Positions 7,933 through 15,859 of a stretch of 64,000 nucleotides of DNA are shown here, in pieces. The DNA comes from Paenibacillus radicis (ex Gao et al. 2016) (GTDB lineage Bacteria; Bacillota; Bacilli; Paenibacillales; Paenibacillaceae). The stretch covers positions 157,782 through 221,781 of the forward strand of contig NZ_BMHY01000007.1 of assembly GCF_014641555.1 (NCBI RefSeq), in the 5' to 3' direction. Below the pieces are notes generated by a model. The model did not search any database and was not told where the DNA came from. It worked only from the letters and a program-made list of their open reading frames with translations. Both the position numbers and the translations under genes were made by a program. Numbering within the stretch: position 1 is the stretch's first letter; the number at the start of each line of letters is the position of its first letter.

Positions 7933-8618
7933 TCTCTAGAAGAAACAAACTAATAATAATTGGTGTACTCATTTTGTTGATGCTAGCTATGGTTGTTAGC
8001 ATACATTTCAGTTTCAAGGGAACGCCTTGGGGGAGAGCGAATTTTACACAAAGGACTGAGCAGTATCTTTCTAAAGTTAATTATAATTTTTCTAGTGAGT
8101 ATAAGTTATCGACTGTTCACAGTTTTAAAACAGGTGAATATAAGTCGATTATCACACTTCCAAGTGGTATACAGTTTGAAGTGTTAGAGGATTATAGTAA
8201 TAATTTATTTGATAACTATTATGTTGCCAAAGTAGAACACACTGTATCTAATGAAGCATCCGAAGCTATTAGAGGCATTTTTGATGGTAATCCACGGGTG
8301 ACTCTACATATCGGGGGAGGGAAGGATACTAATAAAAAACTCACAGAGAGTAGTTCTTATACAAATTTAAATAGCGATATTAAAACACATGCTACCTTTT
8401 ATGTTAAATTAGAAAATAAATTTACTTTCACGGATGAAAGTATTTTGATTGAACAATGTTCTAAGTTTATTAAATGGATAAAAACTAATAATTATGATGC
8501 AAATGTGTTTATATCTTTTAATGACGGATATGTAATAAATATTAGATATGATGAACTGCGGGTGATAAAAGATGGAGATGTTTTGAAACATGCTGTGAAG
8601 ATTCAGACCAGAGTATAA
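7929..8618 (+). CDS. Putative membrane-anchored immunity protein of the Rhs relic
   Basis: A 229-aa protein with an N-terminal signal anchor (residues 8-29, IIIGVLILLMLAMVVSIHFSF) followed by an exported, mainly beta-like domain with no recognised motif. The start ATG overlaps the stop of the preceding tip frame (ATGA) and has GGGAGAGAG upstream. In polymorphic toxin loci the gene after the toxin tip encodes its immunity protein, so that is the inference here; nothing in the sequence proves it. The gene is intact although the toxin is broken. It is A+T-rich like the rest of the island. Confidence 0.6.
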   Translation: MISRRNKLIIIGVLILLMLAMVVSIHFSFKGTPWGRANFTQRTEQYLSKVNYNFSSEYKLSTVHSFKTGEYKSIITLPSGIQFEVLEDYSNNLFDNYYVAKVEHTVSNEASEAIRGIFDGNPRVTLHIGGGKDTNKKLTESSSYTNLNSDIKTHATFYVKLENKFTFTDESILIEQCSKFIKWIKTNNYDANVFISFNDGYVINIRYDELRVIKDGDVLKHAVKIQTRV

Positions 8619-8695
8619 ATCATAGCAGAACGCACATGTGAGCTGTGTTTCCGATGTTAGATGGTACCTAAAAACTGGTGTGCAGCTGAATTGCT

Positions 8696-8760
8696 CCCTC
8701 TAGAATAGACATTGAACTAACCTCCGGGTTTTCCGATGTAATTCTAGGGGGGTATTTTTT
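8696..8760 (+). terminator. Long-looped terminator-like hairpin after the immunity-type gene
   Basis: CCCTCTAGAAT (8696-8706) pairs with ATTCTAGGGGG (8741-8751) with one G-T wobble; the loop is about 34 bases and TATTTTTT follows. It may terminate the upstream gene. Confidence 0.5.
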
Positions 8761-8832
8761 ATGCTGTTGAAAAAGGTATTCGGAAGAGTTAACGAAATGA
8801 TTATAAATAAAGGAGGAACTCTTTACTATTGA
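8761..8832 (+). CDS. Possible 23-residue leader peptide or truncated N-terminus
   Basis: The ATG at 8761 lies 8 bases after AGGGGGG and opens a 23-codon frame, MLLKKVFGRVNEMIINKGG and four more residues. Its stop overlaps the TTG start of the next gene in another phase. It could be a short translated leader, a cut-off start of a longer gene, or chance. The ribosome site is partly inside the hairpin 3' arm described above. Confidence 0.25.
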   Translation: MLLKKVFGRVNEMIINKGGTLYY

Positions 8833-9518
8833 ATAATTGCACTATTAATAGCCAACGCAGGAGCATTGTTCCGATTAGTCATATTTATGAATACGGTAAA
8901 GTAAGGGATTTCGCAAAAAACTATATAGGGAATATAGTAACTGGATCAAATTATGCAGATATTACAATTGGAGATGTGACTAATAGATTTTATTTCAATG
9001 GAGGTAAAACAAATGCAGGAGGTAGTTATGAGAACGTAAATGGATCATTGATGATGGAACGAGATGATTTTCTTAAAGCAATGGGATTAACATATGAAAA
9101 AGGAAAGGATCAGCAGTTTACAATAACTCAAGCCCAAGTCAATTTCGAAAAGGGAGTAGACTATGGAACTGCAATAATTATATCAGCAGTTGGATTTGCT
9201 GAGGGATTTGCGATTCCTGCTTTTATAGCAGGTGGGGGGGTTGGATTTTATACTACATTTAGTAAATTTTATAATAGCCCCGGTGACTATACAGTCCATA
9301 TTTATAAAACACTCTCACCAGATAAAGCTGGCTATACAATAGTTATAGTTGGTTATTATATTGACTCAGATGGTTTGAAGCACGAATATAGAGTTGTGGA
9401 GCAGCGTAGTAATATTTCTCCTCTTACGTATCAAGCGTATGTAGTAAATCCTTTTGATGTCAAACCAAAGGAAGAACCAAAGGTTGCGCCGCCACAACCA
9501 GGTCCTGGAAGAAGGTGA
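8829..9518 (+). CDS. Uncharacterised protein with hydrophobic segment (229 aa)
   Basis: The start is TTG 8829 with AAAGGAGGA about 10 bases upstream; no ATG fits better. No signal peptide is visible. The central part has a Gly/Ala/Ile-rich hydrophobic stretch (about residues 115-140, IIISAVGFAEGFAIPAFIAG), and the C-terminus is proline-rich (KEEPKVAPPQPGPGRR). The segment LMMERDDFLKAMGL weakly resembles copper-amine-oxidase-N-like repeats; this is only an impression. It belongs to the A+T-rich island and is followed by the frameshifted zinc-ribbon gene, whose ribosome site overlaps its stop. Function unknown; it may be another effector-tip remnant. Confidence 0.55.
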   Translation: MNNCTINSQRRSIVPISHIYEYGKVRDFAKNYIGNIVTGSNYADITIGDVTNRFYFNGGKTNAGGSYENVNGSLMMERDDFLKAMGLTYEKGKDQQFTITQAQVNFEKGVDYGTAIIISAVGFAEGFAIPAFIAGGGVGFYTTFSKFYNSPGDYTVHIYKTLSPDKAGYTIVIVGYYIDSDGLKHEYRVVEQRSNISPLTYQAYVVNPFDVKPKEEPKVAPPQPGPGRR

Positions 9519-9525
9519 GAAAGCC

Positions 9526-9860
9526 TTGATAGGCTTCAATAATCTGATTTGTCCGAAGTGTAATAGTAAGCTTTCTAAAAGGTTGTTGTATAATCCCATA
9601 CTATTGTCGAATTACAACTGTCATAATTGTAACTCTAAATTGATGTGGAATAAGTTTCGTAGGATTTCCTATTTTTTTCTATCGTTATTGTAATAGGCTA
9701 TGGGGTTTTCTTGGATAGTATAGTGCATATAAAACATCAAGGTGGACTTTTATATTGGTGCGGTGTTGGTTCCTATATTTTATTAATACTATTATCATAT
9801 CTACTAACACCGCTGTTATTTCCAAATCCATTACGGGCTGCAGAAAATGACGAGCCTTAA
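9526..9860 (+). pseudogene. Zinc-ribbon membrane protein, split by a one-base frameshift
   Basis: From TTG 9526 (AAGGTGAG 7 bases upstream) the frame encodes LICPKCNSKLSKRLL and NYNCHNCNSKLMWNKF, a double CxxC zinc ribbon, and then stops at 9691-9693. The next phase continues without interruption into two membrane segments (SIVIVIGYGVFLDS and YILLILLSYLLTPLLF) and stops at 9858-9860. Adding one T to the seven-T run near 9670-9676 would rejoin them, giving a zinc ribbon plus two helices. It is either a decayed gene or a slippage site. Confidence 0.6.
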
Positions 9861-9964
9861 CAAAAATTTATGCAACTAAATTTAAAAATAGTGATTAAGT
9901 ATGTCCGTGAACCATTCTATGTTTGTTTTATAAAAACTAAATAACAGATTAATTATATTTTAGG

Positions 9965-9993
9965 CTGTTGAGGAATCCCTCCACAGTCTTTTT
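9965..9993 (+). terminator. Intrinsic terminator at the right part of the island
   Basis: CTGTTGAGG and CCTCCACAG form an eight- to nine-pair stem with a short loop, then TCTTTTTTA. The non-coding stretch 9861-10235 otherwise shows only the promoter at 10152-10180. Confidence 0.75.
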
Positions 9994-10151
9994 TATATTC
10001 TGATCTTTCAAGTAAATAAAGAATGATAAAGAATATCTTTTATTTTAACAAGTTAATACGTGTTCAACAGTAATGATTTTGCTATCGCATACGTTCTCGT
10101 AGCTTAACTTACTTCAAAGTTTAACTTCTTCAAATTTTTCCCCACAACCGC

Positions 10152-10180
10152 TTGACATCTTCAACTGTGTACTTTATTAT
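10152..10180 (+). promoter_or_regulatory. Sigma-A promoter of the IDEAL-domain gene
   Basis: TTGACA (10152-10157), a 17-bp spacer and TATTAT (10175-10180). The start codon of the downstream gene is 55 bp after the -10 element. Confidence 0.75.
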
Positions 10181-10235
10181 TACAGTACTAAATAAAGTTA
10201 CAGTTTGACTATTCTTGATTAAGGCGGTGGCTGTC

Positions 10236-10595
10236 ATGAAATACGAAGTGAGCGACTGGGTACAGGGGAGAACGGTTAACGGCGAATTCATATTTGGGTT
10301 TGTTGAGCAAATAGACGCACTGCAAGGAATCGTGAAGGTCAATGTGGTGAAATCGGATAACGAAGGTTCGATTGGCAAACCGACGGTCGTACGCGAAAAA
10401 TGGTTGAAAAAACTGCCGGAGCAAATTGAGCAGGATGAGGCTTCCGTCCGCAATCTGATCGATCTTGCGCTTTCGACGTGGGATGAAGCCTGGTTTATGG
10501 AACTGACGGAGCAATTGAACATGATCGAAACGGAAGCAAGCCAAAGAAAAGGATATGATGCAGCCTATGAATCGAGATTATCAGCTTTTATTTGA
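10236..10595 (+). CDS. IDEAL domain protein (119 aa)
   Basis: A small cytoplasmic protein. The N-terminal 60 residues form a beta-rich segment (KYEVSDWVQGRTVNGEFIFG), and residues about 75-100 match the IDEAL domain found at the ends of several Bacillus proteins (RNLIDLALSTWDEAWFMELT). The start is ATG 10236 with AAGGCGGTGG upstream. The role of the IDEAL domain is not firmly established; it is thought to mediate protein interactions. A good promoter precedes it and base composition returns to the genome norm here. Confidence 0.82.
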   Translation: MKYEVSDWVQGRTVNGEFIFGFVEQIDALQGIVKVNVVKSDNEGSIGKPTVVREKWLKKLPEQIEQDEASVRNLIDLALSTWDEAWFMELTEQLNMIETEASQRKGYDAAYESRLSAFI

Positions 10596-10773
10596 GCATG
10601 CTGGCGGCAAGGAAGAATCCCCAATAGCCGGACATGGAGTTGGAACGAACGCCGGACATAAAGGGGCATGCACAACCAAGTCTGCTCCAGGCTCGGAAAA
10701 CAATTTCAACAAACCCGACCCGATACGGAGAACCGTCGAGCGTACGCCGAACTGGTTCCCAATCGGGGATTAA
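10558..10773 (+). CDS. Possible small protein, low confidence (71 aa)
   Basis: An open frame starting inside the end of the IDEAL gene (GAAAAGGAT just upstream of ATGATG) and ending 4-5 bases before a terminator. The product is hydrophilic, Gly/His/Asn-rich and ends in RRTVERTPNWFPIGD. No family was recognised. Its favour is position: it fills the gap between the IDEAL gene and the terminator. Against it are the close or suboptimal ribosome-site spacing and lack of motifs. Confidence 0.35.
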   Translation: MQPMNRDYQLLFEHAGGKEESPIAGHGVGTNAGHKGACTTKSAPGSENNFNKPDPIRRTVERTPNWFPIGD

Positions 10774-10777
10774 TATA

Positions 10778-10830
10778 AAAGCTGTCTCGAAACGTTGGAT
10801 GCAACGGTTTTGAGGCAGCTTTATTATTTT
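10778..10830 (+). terminator. Intrinsic terminator after the IDEAL gene
   Basis: AAAGCTGTCTCGAAAC pairs imperfectly with GTTTTGAGGCAGCTTT around a GTTGGATGCAACG-type loop, followed by ATTATTTTC. Confidence 0.75.
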
Positions 10831-10968
10831 CATCTCGTTGGTAAAACATACGGATTTAACCGGAACATTTGTATTGAGAGAAAGCGCTCTCTCCGATATA
10901 CTGAACAAGGACAAGCGAACTATTATTATGTTGTTTCGTCAATGGCGAAGAAGGGGACTCGAAACCTA

Positions 10969-11676
10969 ATGACATACGAAGAGGTATTGGAAGCATTAGC
11001 TGGAATGGGAACGGAACAAACGAAAAAAACCTACATACGTCATGGGGCAAAAGAGCCGTTCTTCGGCGTTAAAATTGGGGATATGAAGAAGCTCGTTAAG
11101 TCTGTTAAAAGGGATCAGCAGCTGGCGCTGCAGCTTTACGAATCGGGGAACCACGACGCGATGTACTTGGCGGGACTGACCGTGAATCCCAAAACCATAA
11201 CAAAGTCTCAACTTCAAAACTGGGTTGAGAAAGCTTATTGGTATTCTCTTGCTGAGTATACGGTGGCAGGTGTAGCCGCGGAAAGCGCATATGCCCATGA
11301 GCTCGCAATTGAATGGATCGAATCACAGGAAGAAATGATTGCGGTATGCGGCTGGAGCACCTACTCCAACTATGTATCGATTACACCGGACGAAGAGCTT
11401 GATATCGAAGAAATCCGGGCATATTTGGCTAGAGTACATGCCTCCATCCATACCGAACGGAACCGTGTGCGCTATACGATGAATCAGTTCGTTATTTCGG
11501 TAGGCGCTTATGTTAGGGAACTGACGGACCAAGCGAAGGCGGTCGGTGAAGCGATCGGCAAAGTACATGTCGATGTTGGCGATACAGCCTGCAAAGTGCC
11601 GCTGGCGAAAGCCTATATCGAGAAAATCGAGACGATGGGCAGAATCGGCAGCAAAAAGAAGACATGCATCTGTTAA
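10969..11676 (+). CDS. DNA alkylation repair protein, AlkD-like
   Basis: A 235-aa all-helical HEAT-like protein of the AlkD/COG4912 group; characterised members excise alkylated bases such as 3- and 7-methylpurines. Supporting sequence: LGTEQ-type opening (MTYEEVLEALAGMGTEQTKK), the RHGAKEPFFGVKIGDMKKLVK block and the repeated helices containing NHDAMYLAGL and EYTVAGVAAES. The ATG at 10969 is chosen because AAGGGGA lies 11 bases upstream and family members start here; ATG 10942 is an alternative. Catalytic Trp/Asp/Arg residues of Bacillus cereus AlkD were not checked, and some members of this group lack glycosylase activity. Confidence 0.8.
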   Translation: MTYEEVLEALAGMGTEQTKKTYIRHGAKEPFFGVKIGDMKKLVKSVKRDQQLALQLYESGNHDAMYLAGLTVNPKTITKSQLQNWVEKAYWYSLAEYTVAGVAAESAYAHELAIEWIESQEEMIAVCGWSTYSNYVSITPDEELDIEEIRAYLARVHASIHTERNRVRYTMNQFVISVGAYVRELTDQAKAVGEAIGKVHVDVGDTACKVPLAKAYIEKIETMGRIGSKKKTCIC

Positions 11677-11695
11677 TCTATTTCTATCAACGGCT

Positions 11696-11751
11696 AACGG
11701 CAGCTAGGGGCGATCTAAATCGAGCATACGCTCATCGCCCAGGCTGCCGTT
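11696..11751. terminator. Large bidirectional hairpin between convergent genes
   Basis: AACGGCAGC ... GCTGCCGTT forms the outer stem, with an inner GGGCGAT / ATCGCCC stem. It lies between the convergent AlkD-like and DJ-1 genes. The plus-strand tail is TTATTATG, so T-rich only in part. Confidence 0.6.
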
Positions 11752-11778
11752 TATTATGCGGTACGGCGGAAATTTAAG

Positions 11779-12381
11779 CTACAGCGATAACGCCTCGCTA
11801 TCACTCTCTTTGCCTGCATTCTCCTCGCGGACAAGCTTCAGAAACTCGCGCATGAAGCCGGGCAAATCCGGCCAAGCATGGCCGCTAACGAGCTTGCCGT
11901 CTACGTGAAGCGTATCTTCAGCATAAGTTGCGCCTAGCCGTTCAACTTCTAGCTTGCAGGCGTTATAGGCCGTCAAGGTGCGTCCCTTGAAGTAACCGGT
12001 GTCTGGCAGTGCCAAGAATACTTGAGCGCCATGACAAATCGCACCTACCGGCTTGTCTGCGTCAAGGAAATGCTGAACGATGCGCGGCAGCTCCGCATCC
12101 TGGCGAATATACTCCGGCGCTCTGCCGCCCGGAATAATTAGCGCTGCGTAGTCGGCGGGGTTCACGTCGGCGAAGCCGATATGGGAGGCGAGCAAATGCG
12201 CTGGTTTTTCCGTATAGGTATCCCAGCCTTCGATAAAATCATGAACGACAGTGTGCAGCACTTTTTTCTGCGGGGAAGCGATAACGGCCTCGTAGCCTTC
12301 CTCCAACACGCGATAATACGGATAATAGACTTCTAAAACCTCAGCTCCGTCACCGGTTAGAATAAGAATGGGTTTGGACAT
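11779..12381 (-). CDS. DJ-1/PfpI family protein
   Basis: A 200-aa cytoplasmic class-I glutamine-amidotransferase-like protein of the DJ-1/PfpI superfamily. The nucleophile elbow is visible as AICHGAQ, with the conserved Glu of the N-terminal part in DGAEVLEVYYP and the LIIPGGRAPEYIR strand typical of the PfpI/YhbO subgroup. Such proteins are reported as chaperones, glyoxalase-like or stress enzymes; the exact activity cannot be read from sequence. The start MSKPILILTG at 12381 has AGAGGAG upstream; a longer frame to 12414 is less likely. Monocistronic, convergent with the AlkD-like gene. Confidence 0.85.
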   Translation of the reverse strand: MSKPILILTGDGAEVLEVYYPYYRVLEEGYEAVIASPQKKVLHTVVHDFIEGWDTYTEKPAHLLASHIGFADVNPADYAALIIPGGRAPEYIRQDAELPRIVQHFLDADKPVGAICHGAQVFLALPDTGYFKGRTLTAYNACKLEVERLGATYAEDTLHVDGKLVSGHAWPDLPGFMREFLKLVREENAGKESDSEALSL

Positions 12382-12627
12382 GGGCTCACACTCCTCTTTA
12401 TCGATTATCGACATCGAAACAGACTGCCAGAATTATTATGCTTTCTCTGGAAAAGATTGTATATGATTCCAAAGTCACGACTTTGAGGAATGTTTTTTGC
12501 TGCATTTGTCGATTGAAGTCGGGATGTGCAAATTCGGTAGAAACAACTACAAAATAAATAAAATTAAACATACTGGATGTTCGCTTTTTTGCTATATTAA
12601 GGATAAGAGCTGGGGGTGCAGCACTAG

Positions 12628-14448
12628 ATGAGAGCGGGCTTTAGAAATCCGATGACGAGCATTAAAGTGAGGCAGCAGCTGATTCTGCTGTTTCTGATCC
12701 TGGTTATACCGACCTTCCTTCTCCAGTGGTACGGGAACAACAGGGCGGAGCAAATTTTGAAGCGTCATGTAACCAATGCCTATGTCGAGCTCAACAAGCA
12801 AAATCATACGCTGATTGAACGGGATATTGATACTGTCAATCGAATTACGACGACAATTATTCAAAATCCGACGACACAGCAGCTGATTCCGAGAGAATCC
12901 GATACGGTTATTCAACGCGTACGCAAATATGACAAAATGGATAAGCTGCTTGCCGCCTATTCTACGCCTTTGAACGGCGGAGAGGCGGTCTATTATTCTC
13001 TTTATATTTATGATCCGAATGATTACTATTTTTTTGCGCCAAAGCTCCAAGTGACGCCAAGCGGTGTGTATTTCTTTAATAAAGCCAACAAACCTGCATG
13101 GTTTGATGCCGCCGTTGAGAAAAGAGGGCAGGGCTTTATGCGCATTACGGAAAGTAATGACATGCTGCTGAAAAGGCAGACGCTCGCTTATGTCCGCGCG
13201 GTCTATACAACATCCGAGGGGCACGGCGTCATCGGGGTATTGATCGCCACCAAGATGGAGAAGAAAATTGGCGAGTCGCTGCAGTCGGTCGAGCTGCCGG
13301 GCAGTGAAATTTATTTTACCGATACGGATAACAAGGTGCTTGCTTCCAACGAGACGGGCATGATGGGTACGACGCTTTCGCTCCCTGAAAACGTTTACTT
13401 GGGCAAAGGTGAGGCTCGTCCCATTATGACGGGTGATTATATTTATGTCATGCATGAGAATGAAACGTCACAGCACCGGCTGATTTATAAAATTCCGGTC
13501 AAATCACTGCTTCAGCAGCAGAATGAACTGAAGCGGGTTATTCAATTCATTTCCATCGGATACGCGCTGTTCGGATGTATCCTGATCGTCTATTTCTGGC
13601 GATCCCTCATGAGACCGCTTCAGAAGCTGGCTTCCTTCGTTCGCGGCTACGAGCCCGGCAGACGTGTACCGGAGACTCCCGGCGGAGGTCGCAACGATGA
13701 GGTTGGTGTTCTCATAGCCGCGATGTACGACATGGCACGAAGATTGAATGTGCTCATCCATAACAATTACAAAATGGAAATTAAACAAAAGGAAAATCAG
13801 CTGCAAATTTTGTATCAGCAGATTAATCCGCATTTGCTGTATAACACGCTGGAAAGCATTTATTGGAAAAGCTCGCTGGAAGGCAAGTCCGAATCCGCTG
13901 AGATGATTAAGGAGCTGTCCAAGCTGATGAAGATCAGCTTAAGCCGCGGGAGAGAGCTGATCACGCTTGCGGAAGAGCTGGAGCATGCTGCGGCTTACGT
14001 CCATCTGCAGTTGAAACGTTATGATTATGATTTCCAAGTGATTTGGTCCGTTCCGGCAGAGATGATGCATCATCTTATTCCGAAGGTCACCTTGCAGCCG
14101 TTGATCGAAAATGCGATTTTACATGGTGTGCGGCATATGGGCGAGGATGGGGAGATCGTCATTTCGGCGGCTTACGAGGAAGACAAACTGCTCATTCGTG
14201 TAGAGGATAACGGCTATAAGGAAGTGGATTATAAATCCATTGAGGATCTGCTGAATGAAGAACCTTCTAATCCGTCGCCGCTGGGCTACGGAATCCGAAA
14301 TATACATCAAAGGCTCCGGCTGCATTTCGGCAACTTGTACGGCATTCATTATAGTAAACGCGGCGGCGGCGGTACAATCGTGACGATCGTACTTCCAGCA
14401 GCTATTGAAATGGGGGAGCAAAGCGATGTATACGATATTGGTCGTTGA
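12628..14448 (+). CDS. YesM-type membrane sensor histidine kinase
   Basis: A 606-aa kinase of the LytS/YesM class (HPK7-like) that senses sugars or their binding proteins. A transmembrane helix is at about 15-32 (LILLFLILVIPTFLLQW), followed by a 270-residue extracytoplasmic sensor, a second helix at about 307-328 (ISIGYALFGCILIVYFW) and a HAMP segment. The cytoplasmic kinase part has the phospho-His motif INPHLLYNTLESIYWKS near residue 402 and an HATPase domain ending in LGYGIRNIHQRLRL. The stop overlaps the response-regulator gene by 23 bases, so they are translated together. It precedes a sugar ABC operon, the usual context of this class. Confidence 0.92.
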   Translation: MRAGFRNPMTSIKVRQQLILLFLILVIPTFLLQWYGNNRAEQILKRHVTNAYVELNKQNHTLIERDIDTVNRITTTIIQNPTTQQLIPRESDTVIQRVRKYDKMDKLLAAYSTPLNGGEAVYYSLYIYDPNDYYFFAPKLQVTPSGVYFFNKANKPAWFDAAVEKRGQGFMRITESNDMLLKRQTLAYVRAVYTTSEGHGVIGVLIATKMEKKIGESLQSVELPGSEIYFTDTDNKVLASNETGMMGTTLSLPENVYLGKGEARPIMTGDYIYVMHENETSQHRLIYKIPVKSLLQQQNELKRVIQFISIGYALFGCILIVYFWRSLMRPLQKLASFVRGYEPGRRVPETPGGGRNDEVGVLIAAMYDMARRLNVLIHNNYKMEIKQKENQLQILYQQINPHLLYNTLESIYWKSSLEGKSESAEMIKELSKLMKISLSRGRELITLAEELEHAAAYVHLQLKRYDYDFQVIWSVPAEMMHHLIPKVTLQPLIENAILHGVRHMGEDGEIVISAAYEEDKLLIRVEDNGYKEVDYKSIEDLLNEEPSNPSPLGYGIRNIHQRLRLHFGNLYGIHYSKRGGGGTIVTIVLPAAIEMGEQSDVYDIGR

Positions 14449-15763
14449 TGATGAACCGTTGATTTGTAAAGGGCTTTGCAGCCTTTTGGCCGCTTCCGGC
14501 ATCGATATTCAAACAATTCACATGGCGCACAATGGATATGAGGCACTGGACTACTTGCGGGCGGAGGATATTGATCTGCTCGTGACTGACATTCAGATGG
14601 GAACGATGAACGGCATCGAGCTGATGCAGCAAGCGAAAATGATTAAACCGTGGATTGAAACGATTATTATATCCGCTCATGAGACGTTCCAATATGCACA
14701 AATGGCGCTGCGGCTTGGGGCGAAGGATTATTTGATCAAGCCGCTGAACGGCGATCAGTTTCTGGACTCGGTAAGGAATGTACTGCTCAAAATGCGCAAG
14801 CCGGAGCCGGCGGGGCAAGATGAACTCATTGCCGGCTTGCGTGAGCATTTCTATATGGCGGAGCCGCTCCCGCAAAGCGTGGATTGGCTGAACCGTCTCG
14901 TGGCCGATCCGCGCGGGACAATCGAGCTTGCAGGAAAGCTGGAAGCAAAGCATGGGATCAGGCTGGCTGGCCCATATTTCTCAATGCTGCGTATCAAATT
15001 GAACTGGGATGGCGGGCCGGGCGACAGCAAGCGGAAGCTTGTGTCCGGCGACGGCAAGCTGCTGCAGTACGCCGCGCTTAACATTACGAATGAGCTGCTC
15101 AACGAGCAGAGAAGCCACACCGCCTTCTATTGCTCCGATCAAGAGATTGGCGTTATTTTGCAATGGAACGAGGAGCAGTACGAGGAAGCGGGAGCCGATC
15201 GCGTCAATGAGCTCGATATGATCGGCCGCAGCCTTAATTTCAACATTCATAAGTTTTTAGGCATATCGAGCATGGTCGGCATCAGCCAAATTATGAAAGG
15301 GATCGAGTATCTCAATGTGTTGAATGAGCAATCGAATAAAGCGCTGCAGCTTAGCGGGCAGCATCCGGATCATTTCGTCTTTTATTACGGCGATTTCAAT
15401 TGGAGCCTTTATCCGAAGCAGCCTTCTGAGGAAGAGCTAAGCGCTCAGACGAGCATGATTGTAGACAAAGCGAAGACCTACATCCACGAGCGTTATGCGC
15501 AAAAGGGGCTGACCTTGCATGAGGTCGCGCATAACAATCACGTAAGCCCTAACTATTTGAGCTACTTGTTCAAAAAGGAAACCGGTATTAATTTATGGGA
15601 GTATGTCATTAAATTGCGAATGGAAGAGAGCCGCAGGCTGCTGCTGCAGACTGATTTGCGGCGCTATGAAATATCGGAGCGGGTCGGGTACGAATCTCCG
15701 GAGCATTTTAGCAAAATTTTCAAAAAGTATTTCGGAATTAGCCCTAGCGAGCTAAAGAAGTAA
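14426..15763 (+). CDS. YesN-type response regulator with AraC DNA-binding domain
   Basis: A 445-aa regulator. The receiver domain spans about 1-120 with acidic pocket DDE (8-10), phospho-acceptor Asp55 (LLVTDIQM) and the conserved Lys in DYLIKPLNG. A long linker follows, and the last 100 residues form a two-helix-turn-helix AraC domain (LTLHEVAHNNHVSPNYLS and YEISERVGYESPEHFSKIFK). ATG 14426 has GGGGGAG upstream and starts the canonical MYTILVVDDEP. It is the partner of the kinase with which it overlaps and probably controls the sugar transporter operon 97 bases downstream. Confidence 0.92.
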   Translation: MYTILVVDDEPLICKGLCSLLAASGIDIQTIHMAHNGYEALDYLRAEDIDLLVTDIQMGTMNGIELMQQAKMIKPWIETIIISAHETFQYAQMALRLGAKDYLIKPLNGDQFLDSVRNVLLKMRKPEPAGQDELIAGLREHFYMAEPLPQSVDWLNRLVADPRGTIELAGKLEAKHGIRLAGPYFSMLRIKLNWDGGPGDSKRKLVSGDGKLLQYAALNITNELLNEQRSHTAFYCSDQEIGVILQWNEEQYEEAGADRVNELDMIGRSLNFNIHKFLGISSMVGISQIMKGIEYLNVLNEQSNKALQLSGQHPDHFVFYYGDFNWSLYPKQPSEEELSAQTSMIVDKAKTYIHERYAQKGLTLHEVAHNNHVSPNYLSYLFKKETGINLWEYVIKLRMEESRRLLLQTDLRRYEISERVGYESPEHFSKIFKKYFGISPSELKK

Positions 15764-15781
15764 AATCGCCTATCATTAGCT

Positions 15782-15817
15782 TAGATACGCACCTTATCTA
15801 GTAGGGGACTTTTTTTC
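15782..15817 (+). terminator. Weak hairpin with T run between regulator and permease genes
   Basis: TAGATA and TATCTA form a six-pair stem, followed by GTAGGGGACTTTTTTT. The stem is short and separated from the T run, so at most partial termination or attenuation before the transport genes is expected. Confidence 0.35.
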
Positions 15818-15859
15818 TACAATGAGATGGAGCGATAGATAAGAAATGAGGGAGACATA

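Noticed and set aside
8640..8760. Possible insertion-sequence end in the A+T-rich island
   Set aside because: The text CTGAATTGCTCCCTCTAGAATAG looked IS-like, but no transposase frame, matching opposite end or target duplication is visible; the inverted repeat is better explained as a long-looped terminator.
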